Source: Geodermatophilaceae bacterium (GTDB lineage: Bacteria > Actinomycetota > Actinomycetes > Mycobacteriales > Geodermatophilaceae). Taken from it: DNA of 8,953 nucleotides. The DNA is taken from contig JACCSC010000409.1 in assembly GCA_013813215.1 (NCBI GenBank), forward strand, positions 1-8,953, read 5' to 3'. This document shows positions 1 through 5,127 of this stretch, one piece after another. The position numbers and the translations under genes were made by a program. Every line of letters starts with the position of its first letter. Position 1 is the first letter of the stretch. The notes beneath the pieces are model-generated. The model did not search any database. It was not told the origin of the DNA and saw only the letters and a program-made list of their open reading frames with translations.

Positions 1-114
1 CCGCCCACCACCGATCCACCACCGACGACGGACCCGCCGCCGCCCACCACCGATCCACCACCGACGACGGACCCGCCGCCCACCGCTGATCCCCCGCCGA
101 CCACCGATCCACCG
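1..114 (+). repeat. In-frame tandem repeat encoding the Pro/Thr/Asp tail
   Basis: Two identical 39-bp units (1-39 and 40-78) are followed by a diverged 36-bp unit (79-114). The full units encode 13 residues, PPTTDPPPTTDPP. The third encodes PTADPPPTTDPP, one Pro shorter with a Thr-to-Ala change. Perfect identity of the first two units suggests recent slippage or recombination. The array may extend beyond the left edge. Confidence 0.85.
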
Positions 115-156
115 GTGGCGACCACCTCGGGTGCGGCCGGTCCGTACTGGACGTAG
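1..156 (+). CDS. C-terminal tail of a Pro/Thr/Asp-rich protein (5' partial)
   Basis: Frame 1 is open from the left edge to a TAG at 154-156, giving 51 residues. They are almost all Pro, Thr and Asp, in repeats of the type PPTTDPPPTTDPP, and end in ...TSGAAGPYWT. No catalytic domain is inside the window, so the function cannot be read. Low-complexity Pro/Thr tails of this type are common at the C-termini of actinobacterial envelope proteins, including bifunctional penicillin-binding proteins. The next gene is also an envelope protein (VanW domain), so a cell-wall role is a reasonable guess and no more. The repeat is in frame and the codons are typical of the window, which supports real coding sequence. 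Confidence 0.72.
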   Translation, partial: PPTTDPPPTTDPPPPTTDPPPTTDPPPTADPPPTTDPPVATTSGAAGPYWT

Positions 157-256
157 GGGTCCACCTGACCGGCACCCGCGTCGGGCCGGCTCGTCGGCGG
201 CGGCCCGTAGGGTGAACCGACCAACACGGCACCGCGATCCGGGGCCGCTTTTTCGT

Positions 257-267
257 GGAGAAGAAGG
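257..267 (+). promoter_or_regulatory. Ribosome-binding site deciding the GTG start at 271
   Basis: The purine run GGAGAAGAAGG lies directly before the GTG at 271, with the GGAG core 10 nt and the AAGG core 3 nt from the start. It supports this GTG as the start of the VanW-domain gene. The rest of the 114-bp gap (157-256) shows no convincing promoter. A TAGGGT at 208-213 resembles a -10 box but has no matching -35. Confidence 0.6.
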
Positions 268-270
268 TAA

Positions 271-2067
271 GTGAGCACCGAGCAGGACCAGCCGCACACC
301 CTTCCCGCGGCCGAGCCGGCCGACGATCCGCGGCCCACCGACGAGTACCCCGAACGCCCGTGGTGGCGGCGTCCACTGTTCTGGCTTCCGGTGGGTCTGC
401 TGCTGGTGCTCGCAGTGGCGTACGGCACGGACCTGGCGCTGGCCGGTTCGGACATCCCGCGCGGCACGACGGTCGCCGGGGTGCGCGTCGGCGGGCTGTC
501 CTCGGCCGACGCGGAGCAGCGGCTGGACCAGGACGTCGTTCCCGAACTCCTTCGTCCCCGCGAGGTGACGGCCGGTTCCGCCGAGCTGACCGTCGATCCG
601 GCGCGGGCGGGCATCGACCTGGACGTGACGGCCACCCTGGCCGCGACCGGTGAACAACCATGGAACCCGATCACCAGGCTCATGTCGTTCTTCGGCGGCG
701 ACCGCGACGTCGAGCCGGTGTTGACAGTCGACGAGGCGGCTTTGGCGGCGGCGATGACCGCGGTGGCGGGGCAGGTGGACAGCGAGCCGGTCGAAGGCTC
801 GATCCGGGTCGAGGGGACCACGGCCACCGCCGTGGCGCCGGTCGACGGGCAGGAGCTGGACCAACCTGCCGCGGCCGACGCCGTGCTGAACGCGGTGCGC
901 GCTGACGCCGGGAGCGTGGACCTCCCGATCGAGGCCCGCCCCACCGAGGTCAGCGCCGAGGCTGTCCAGGAGGCACTCGAGGAATTCGCGCTGCCCGCCC
1001 TGGCGGGACCGGTCGGGCTGCTCGGCCCGGCCGGCAACCGGCGAGCCGAGGTCCCCGTCACGGCCATCGCAGCTGCCCTGCGCTTCGCCCCGGGCCCGGA
1101 CGGGACGCTCGTCGGGTCGGTCGACGTCGCAGCCCTGCAGACGGCACTGGGTGACGCGCTGGCGCCGTTCACCGTCACCTCCCGGAATGCCGGCTTCGAG
1201 CTCTCCGGTGGTCGGGTGCAGATCATCCCGGCCGTGGACGGCACCTCCGCGGACTACGCGGCGCTGGCCACCGCGTTGACCGAGGCCCTGCCCGCCCCCG
1301 TGCCGCGTGACGTGTCCGTGCCGCTGACCCCGAGCCCGGCCGAGGTCAGCACCGAGGAAGCGCAGGCGCTCGGAATCACCGAGCAGGTCAGCACGTTCAC
1401 GACGAACTTCACGAACGAGAACTCCGGCGAGAACATCCGGGTGGTGGCCGCCGAGGTCGACGGTGCGGTGATCTTGCCCGGTGAGACGTTCAGCCTGAAC
1501 GGGTTCACCGGACCGCGCACCGCCGCCGAGGGGTACATCGAGTCCACGATCATCGACAACGGCGAGTTCGTGCAGGCGATCGGCGGCGGGATCAGCCAGT
1601 TCGCCACCACGATGTTCAACGCCGTGTTCTTCGCCGGACTCGAGGACATCTACCACAAGCCGCACAGCTACTACATCAGCCGCTACCCCGAGGGCCGCGA
1701 GGCGACCGTCTTCTACGACTCGATCGACCTGTCCTGGCGCAACGACAGCGAGACCGGCATCTACGTCCAGACCTCGTGGGAACCCGGCGCGATCACCGTG
1801 ACGTTCTGGGGCACCAAGCACTTCGACATCGAGTCGGTCACCGGCGGGCGGTACAACTACAGCGACTACGAGACCCAGCGCAAGGCCGACGACGGCGACT
1901 GCGTCGCCCAATCCGGCAGCGAGGGGTTCGACGTCGACGTGACGCGGGTCTTCCGGCCCGTGGGCGGCGGGGCGGTACTGCGCCAAGAGGTGTTCAGCAC
2001 CACATACAACCCGGTCCCGACGATCATCTGCGTCGAGCCCGGCACGGAGGACGACGCCGGCGGTTGA
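271..2067 (+). CDS. VanW-domain membrane-anchored cell-envelope protein
   Basis: This is a 598-residue protein. Residues 1-33 are an acidic/proline-rich cytoplasmic N-terminus ending in WWRR. Residues 35-58 form one hydrophobic segment, so the remainder should lie outside the membrane. Residues about 65-350 look like two copies of the putative peptidoglycan-binding domain that usually precedes VanW (for example VAGVRVGGLSSADAEQRL near 68-85 and a second alpha/beta unit near 225-345). Residues about 370-515 are the VanW domain, with GETFSLN (404-410), the Gly-rich GGGISQFATTMFNA (438-451) and SYYISRYPEGREATV (466-480). Cys544 and Cys587 in the tail could form a disulfide. VanW was named from a glycopeptide-resistance cluster, but its biochemical role is not established and most carriers have no link to resistance. 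The gene is preceded by a good ribosome-binding site. The riboswitch begins about 5 nt after its stop, so it is upstream of the B12 operon and not controlled by that riboswitch. Confidence 0.93.
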   Translation: MSTEQDQPHTLPAAEPADDPRPTDEYPERPWWRRPLFWLPVGLLLVLAVAYGTDLALAGSDIPRGTTVAGVRVGGLSSADAEQRLDQDVVPELLRPREVTAGSAELTVDPARAGIDLDVTATLAATGEQPWNPITRLMSFFGGDRDVEPVLTVDEAALAAAMTAVAGQVDSEPVEGSIRVEGTTATAVAPVDGQELDQPAAADAVLNAVRADAGSVDLPIEARPTEVSAEAVQEALEEFALPALAGPVGLLGPAGNRRAEVPVTAIAAALRFAPGPDGTLVGSVDVAALQTALGDALAPFTVTSRNAGFELSGGRVQIIPAVDGTSADYAALATALTEALPAPVPRDVSVPLTPSPAEVSTEEAQALGITEQVSTFTTNFTNENSGENIRVVAAEVDGAVILPGETFSLNGFTGPRTAAEGYIESTIIDNGEFVQAIGGGISQFATTMFNAVFFAGLEDIYHKPHSYYISRYPEGREATVFYDSIDLSWRNDSETGIYVQTSWEPGAITVTFWGTKHFDIESVTGGRYNYSDYETQRKADDGDCVAQSGSEGFDVDVTRVFRPVGGGAVLRQEVFSTTYNPVPTIICVEPGTEDDAGG

Positions 2068-2071
2068 CGAG

Positions 2072-2227
2072 GCGGCAGCCGGCAGTCAGACTCCCGGCGT
2101 ACCACCCACAACTGCATACGGCGTCTACGCAGGGGAAGTCCGGTGTGAATCCGGCGCTGACCCGCAACGGTGATCCCCCTGAGCTCCTCGAGGTACAGGG
2201 GCAAGTCCGAGTGCCTGCCGGCCGCCC
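2072..2227 (+). promoter_or_regulatory. Cobalamin riboswitch aptamer
   Basis: The conserved core of the cobalamin (B12) riboswitch is plain: GGGGAA at 2132-2137, the stem-loop CCGG-TGTGAAT-CCGG at 2140-2154, then GCTGACCCGCAACGGTGA at 2156-2173. The B12-box-like AGTCCGAGTGCCTGCC is at 2204-2219. A peripheral hairpin CCCCTG/CAGGGG (2176-2181 with 2196-2201) lies between them. I propose a closing P1 stem from GCCGGCAG (2078-2085) with CTGCCGGC (2215-2222), extended past one mismatch by 2074-2076 with 2224-2226. A shorter alternative is 2094-2098 with 2217-2221. A further 5-bp stem is 2097-2101 with 2126-2130. Known members bind adenosylcobalamin or related corrinoids and usually repress uptake or synthesis genes when bound. 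It lies 134 nt upstream of gene 1 of the transport operon and is co-directional with it. Confidence 0.94.
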
Positions 2228-2255
2228 AATCGCATCCATCCACCGTCGAGGTCAC

Positions 2256-2288
2256 GGGGCGGATCGCAGGCTACGACCTGTCCGCCCC
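2256..2288 (+). promoter_or_regulatory. Antiterminator-like hairpin in the riboswitch expression platform
   Basis: GGGGCGG (2256-2262) can pair with CCGCCCC (2282-2288). Inside it CAGG (2267-2270) pairs with CCTG (2277-2280) around the loop CTACGA, with a small asymmetric internal loop (ATCG opposite T). The 3' arm shares bases 2284-2288 with the 5' arm of the next hairpin, so only one can form. This is the usual arrangement for transcription attenuation. The 5' arm GGGCGG is also complementary to CCGCCC at 2222-2227 at the end of the aptamer, which could connect ligand state to this choice. The direction of the switch cannot be read from sequence alone. Confidence 0.6.
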
Positions 2289-2315
2289 CCGCGCAGTCGC
2301 GCAGGGGGCTTTCGT
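2284..2315 (+). terminator. Intrinsic-terminator-like hairpin of the riboswitch
   Basis: GCCCCC (2284-2289) pairs with GGGGGC (2304-2309). A single C/A mismatch follows, then GCGC (2291-2294) pairs with GCGC (2299-2302) around an AGTC loop. TTTCGTT follows. The stem is very stable, but the T-tract is short, as is common in high-GC actinobacteria. It ends about 50 nt before the start of gene 1 and does not cover its ribosome-binding site, which favours control of transcription over control of translation. Confidence 0.68.
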
Positions 2316-2360
2316 TCGTCGCCAGGCGGTGCCCGCTCGGTCCGTCCCGAAAGGCGCGCC

Positions 2361-3731
2361 ATGCCGCACCACTCCCCCTTCGTCCGGTCGGCCCGTGTCG
2401 GGGTGGCGTTGCTCGCCACGTTCGGCGCCGTCCTGCTCCTGCCCGGAACGGCCGTCGGTGCGCCGGCCGGCAGCGCCGCCACCGTCACCTCGGACCCGGC
2501 CGAGGCCGCCGCCGGCTGGTTGGCCGCGCAGCTGGTCGGCGGCGACCACATCGAGGTCGAGATCGACCTGAACGGCGACCGCGAGATCACCGACGACGAG
2601 CGCTTCCCCGACTACGGGCTGACCGCCGACACGATCATCGCGCTGGCCGCAGCTGGCGTAGGTGCTGAGGCCATCTCCGTGGCCACCGACTACCTCGAAG
2701 CCAATATCGAGCTCTACGTCGGCGACGCCGACGACAGCACCCCGGCTCTGGACGGCGAGTACTACGCCGGCTCACTGGCCAAGGCGCTGCTGGTCGCGGA
2801 CGTCACTGGCCGCGACCCGGGCAACTTCGGTGAAGTCGACCTGCTCGGGCGGCTCCTGGCCACCGAAACGCCGTCGGGCCGGTTCTCCGACATCTCCGAG
2901 TTCGGCGACTTCAGCAACAACATCGGTCAGTCGTTCGCGGCCCTGGCCCTGAGCCGCGCCGCTCCGGCCAGTCTCTCGCCCGCCGCACGGGCCTTCCTAC
3001 CCGGTCAGCAGTGCGTCGACGGTGAGCCGCGGGACGGCAACGTCCCTGTCGTCGTCGACGCCGATCCCTGCGCCGCGGACACGGCCAGCGTCGACAGCAC
3101 GAGCTTCGCCACCCAAGCGATGTTCGCCACCGAGCAGACTGGCGGGGCCGAAGCCGGCATCGCCTTCCTGCTCGGTGAGCAGGACGCCGACGGCCGCTTC
3201 AGTGACATGGGCATGTACAACTCCAACAGCACCGGTCTGGGCGCGCAGGCGCTCCGGGTCGGTGGCGAGGATGTCAGGGCCGACGACGCCGCCGCGTGGT
3301 TGCTCGTCTACCAGATCGACTGCGACGCACCGGTGGACCAGCAGGGCGCGATCGGGTTTACCACGAACCCGGACCTGCAGCCGTTGTACGACGACCGGGC
3401 CACCCGTGCCACCGCGCAGGCCACGCCTGGCCTCGTTGGCATCGGCTTGGCGGAGATCACCGCTGAGGGCGCAACCCCTGCCGCGCCTCGACTTGACTGC
3501 GACAGCACACCGACAACCACTCCCACACCGTCACCGACACCCACGCCGACTCAGAGTCCGACGCCCACCGCATCTCCGACCCACCCGACCGCGTCGCCCA
3601 CGACGAGCCATCCTGGCCTGCCGAACACCGGCACCGCCGTCGGTCCGCTACTGGGCCTGGCTGCCGGCAGCCTGGTCCTCGGCGGCGGGCTCGTCCTGGC
3701 CGGCCGCCGGCGCACTGGAGACCACCGATGA
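2361..3731 (+). CDS. Secreted LPXTG-anchored transcobalamin alpha-domain-like protein, B12 operon gene 1
   Basis: This is a 456-residue protein; the ATG has GAAAGG 6 nt upstream. Residues 1-34 are a signal peptide (RSAR, then a hydrophobic core, then a cut near AVGA). Residues about 45-375 carry helical repeats of the prenyltransferase/terpenoid-cyclase alpha-barrel type: GLTADTIIALAAAG (86-99), YYAGSLAKALLVADVTG (134-150), SNNIGQSFAALAL (185-197), STSFATQAMFA (246-256) and SNSTGLGAQAL (288-298). GRFSD occurs twice (173-177, 278-282). This fold is shared by the alpha domain of animal transcobalamin and intrinsic factor. Cysteines are at 218, 237, 321 and 380, so disulfides are possible. Residues 381-417 are a Pro/Thr/Ser stalk. 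LPNTG (420-424), a hydrophobic segment and RRR near the end form a sortase signal. An EF-hand-like loop lies at 69-80. Automatic annotation may say prenyltransferase, but secretion, anchoring and the cobalamin riboswitch argue for a corrinoid-binding surface protein. Binding itself is inferred. Confidence 0.86.
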   Translation: MPHHSPFVRSARVGVALLATFGAVLLLPGTAVGAPAGSAATVTSDPAEAAAGWLAAQLVGGDHIEVEIDLNGDREITDDERFPDYGLTADTIIALAAAGVGAEAISVATDYLEANIELYVGDADDSTPALDGEYYAGSLAKALLVADVTGRDPGNFGEVDLLGRLLATETPSGRFSDISEFGDFSNNIGQSFAALALSRAAPASLSPAARAFLPGQQCVDGEPRDGNVPVVVDADPCAADTASVDSTSFATQAMFATEQTGGAEAGIAFLLGEQDADGRFSDMGMYNSNSTGLGAQALRVGGEDVRADDAAAWLLVYQIDCDAPVDQQGAIGFTTNPDLQPLYDDRATRATAQATPGLVGIGLAEITAEGATPAAPRLDCDSTPTTTPTPSPTPTPTQSPTPTASPTHPTASPTTSHPGLPNTGTAVGPLLGLAAGSLVLGGGLVLAGRRRTGDHR

Positions 3732-4267
3732 GACGGGGTCTCACCGGCATGTTCCTGACGCTGGTGCTCGCCGCGGGCGGCGTACCTGCCACGGCCGCAC
3801 CGATCGGCCCGGCGGCGGCCTGCCGCGGTACCAGCGGTGTCTCGGTCGTCGTCGACTACGGCCGGGCCGGGCGGCCCATCGACGTCCGTTGCGCGCCCGG
3901 CGACCCAGCTACCGGGCTTGCCGTCCTGTCCGGTGCGAACCTGCCCTACACGTTCGTCCCCAACCAGCCGGGGCTGGTCTGCACTATCAACGGCACCCCC
4001 AATCCATGTAACGGGGCACCGCCGACCGCCTACTGGTCGTACTGGCACCTGCGTGCCGACCGGACCTGGGAGTACAGCGGTCGGGGGGCCAGCAGCTACA
4101 ACCCCGCGCCCGGAACGACCGACGGCTGGGCCTTCGGCAACGGCAAACCTCCGCGCGTGCCCCGACCGGTCACCTCCGCTGCGTCGACCCCCTCTGCCGG
4201 CGATCAAGAACTTCCCCGGGTCGATATGTCCGGACCCGCCCTGTCGCGGCACGGGGAAAGTTCTTGA
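3728..4267 (+). CDS. Secreted transcobalamin beta-domain-like (DUF4430-like) protein, no visible anchor, B12 operon gene 2
   Basis: This is a 179-residue protein whose ATG overlaps the previous stop (ATGA). Residues 1-24 are a signal peptide ending near ATAAP. Residues about 31-140 form one small domain: the strand VSVVVDYG (38-45), GLAVLSGANL (63-72), GLVCTING (82-89), the aromatic YWSYWH (102-107), WEYSGRGASSYNP (114-126) and DGWAFGNG (132-139). The order strand, short helix, IdG strand, YWSYW, W-Y-S, DGD/DGW resembles DUF4430, the family of the transcobalamin C-terminal (beta) domain. Cys32, 55, 85 and 94 match four cysteines of the next gene, suggesting two conserved disulfides. A short linker follows, and the last 22 or so residues are encoded by a palindromic repeat. 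Unlike its paralogue it has no proline stalk or membrane anchor, so it may be released, or held through gene 1 or gene 3. The family match is by eye; a role in corrinoid binding comes from context. Confidence 0.8.
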   Translation: MRRGLTGMFLTLVLAAGGVPATAAPIGPAAACRGTSGVSVVVDYGRAGRPIDVRCAPGDPATGLAVLSGANLPYTFVPNQPGLVCTINGTPNPCNGAPPTAYWSYWHLRADRTWEYSGRGASSYNPAPGTTDGWAFGNGKPPRVPRPVTSAASTPSAGDQELPRVDMSGPALSRHGESS

Positions 4268-4271
4268 TCGC
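4200..4271 (+). repeat. 72-bp near-perfect inverted repeat spanning the gene 2/gene 3 junction
   Basis: The left arm CGATCAAGAACTTCCCCG (4201-4218) is the reverse complement of the right arm CGGGGAAAGTTCTTGATCG (4252-4270), except for one extra A in the right arm. One more G/C pair (4200 with 4271) extends it, and the arms flank a 33-nt centre holding the small palindrome GTCCGGAC (4228-4235). The element contains the last 22 or so codons of gene 2, its TGA, and the ribosome-binding site (GGGGAAAG, 4253-4260) and TTG start of gene 3. In RNA the hairpin would bury that ribosome-binding site and start. Its length and shape resemble REP- or MITE-type palindromes, but copy number in the genome cannot be seen here. 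Confidence 0.9.
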
Positions 4272-5127
4272 GAGGAAGTGCGGGGCAGTAGCCGTTGTCG
4301 GCCTCGGCCTGGCCGTCAGCCTGGGCCTGGGTTCGCCGCACCCGGCGCACGCCGAGGCCTGCTCCGGCGGGACCGGGGTCACCGTGGTCGTGGACTACGG
4401 GCCGTACGGCGGCGTACAGACCGGCTGTGCGCCAGACCCGACGAACGGGTTCTCCGCGCTGTCCCAGGCCGGCTTCGACGTCGTGCAACCGACCATGGCG
4501 CCTGGGGTCGTCTGCCGGATCGATGGAGCGCCTCCCGCGGAGGACGAGGCCTGCGTCCGGACGCCGCAGGAGACGGCGTACTGGTCCTACTGGCAGGCCG
4601 CGCCAGGCAGCACCACCTGGACCTACAGCGGCACGGGGGCGGGCAGCAGCCAACCCAGGCAAGGCGGGAGTGACGGCTGGGCGTTCGGCGCCGGGTCGCC
4701 GCCGGGGATCGCGGCGCCGGTGAACACCGCAGCGCCTCCTCCTCCGCCTCCGCCTCCGCCCCCGGCACCGGACCCGACGACGACCTCGGCCCGGCCACCC
4801 GCTCCCCCTCCCCCGTCCAGCGGAGGTGGATCGGCCGAGCCCGACCCGAGCACCACCTCGCCGGGCGGCGTCTCGACCACAGCGGGGGCACCGAGCGGCA
4901 GCCCCACGTCGCCATCGACCACGGCCGCTCCCACCGGCACCGCCGACGAGCCCTCGACCGGTGAGGCCACGGCGGGTGCTGCGAGCCAGGAGGTCGCCGC
5001 CTCGCGGGATGCGGCGACCGATCCAGCGCCGACCGCAAGAGCCGCCCCCTGGGGACTCCTGCTCGCCGGAGTGGCCGCGGCGGCGCTTGCCGGTGGCGCT
5101 TTCTGGCAGGTCCGTCGGCGGAGATGA
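4264..5127 (+). CDS. Membrane-anchored transcobalamin beta-domain-like (DUF4430-like) protein, B12 operon gene 3
   Basis: This is a 287-residue protein starting at TTG, which overlaps the previous stop (TTGA); GGGGAAAG just upstream is a fair ribosome-binding site and no better in-frame start exists. Residues 1-30 are a signal peptide ending AHA. Residues about 32-145 repeat the fold of gene 2: VTVVVDYG (39-46), NGFSALSQAGFDVV (61-74), GVVCRIDG (81-88), YWSYWQ (106-111), TTWTYSGTGAG (117-127), SDGWAFGAG (136-144). Cys33, 55, 84 and 97 align with those of gene 2, so the two are tandem paralogues. Residues about 155-258 are a long Pro/Ser/Thr stalk that begins with ten consecutive prolines. Residues about 261-281 form a membrane helix followed by RRRR, with no LPXTG motif, so the protein should stay in the membrane facing out. 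It probably passes or positions corrinoid close to the ECF transporter encoded next; this is inferred. Confidence 0.83.
   Translation: MIARKCGAVAVVGLGLAVSLGLGSPHPAHAEACSGGTGVTVVVDYGPYGGVQTGCAPDPTNGFSALSQAGFDVVQPTMAPGVVCRIDGAPPAEDEACVRTPQETAYWSYWQAAPGSTTWTYSGTGAGSSQPRQGGSDGWAFGAGSPPGIAAPVNTAAPPPPPPPPPPAPDPTTTSARPPAPPPPSSGGGSAEPDPSTTSPGGVSTTAGAPSGSPTSPSTTAAPTGTADEPSTGEATAGAASQEVAASRDAATDPAPTARAAPWGLLLAGVAAAALAGGAFWQVRRRR
4735..4764 (+). repeat. Polyproline codon run (CCT/CCG microsatellite)
   Basis: Ten consecutive proline codons, mainly alternating CCT and CCG, encode residues 158-167 of gene 3 at the start of its stalk. Such short-unit DNA can change length in frame by slippage, altering stalk length without disrupting the protein. 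It is low-complexity sequence with no other visible role. Confidence 0.8.

Noticed and set aside
1..114. Regular repeat at the left edge considered as a CRISPR array.
   Set aside because: Units are directly adjacent with no unique spacers, and they are in frame coding for a Pro/Thr/Asp tail.
255..653. 132-codon plus-strand open frame overlapping the start of the VanW gene.
   Set aside because: It is Arg/Gly/Ala-rich with no motif and lies inside the VanW frame, which has a ribosome-binding site, a membrane segment and recognisable domains.
271..2067. VanW as evidence of vancomycin resistance.
   Set aside because: No vanH/A/X or regulatory genes are present, and the VanW domain is widespread in envelope proteins unrelated to resistance.
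2064..2092. TTGACG with CAGACT 17 nt downstream as a promoter for the B12 operon.
   Set aside because: The -10 match is poor, and the implied start near 2099 would remove the proposed 5' arm of the riboswitch closing stem.
2727..2738. DXDD (DADD, residues 122-125) in the alpha-barrel protein, the motif of class II terpene/squalene cyclases.
   Set aside because: It lies in a short acidic insert and not in a recognisable active-site context. The protein is secreted, LPXTG-anchored and under a cobalamin riboswitch. A cyclase reading would be a fold-level misannotation.
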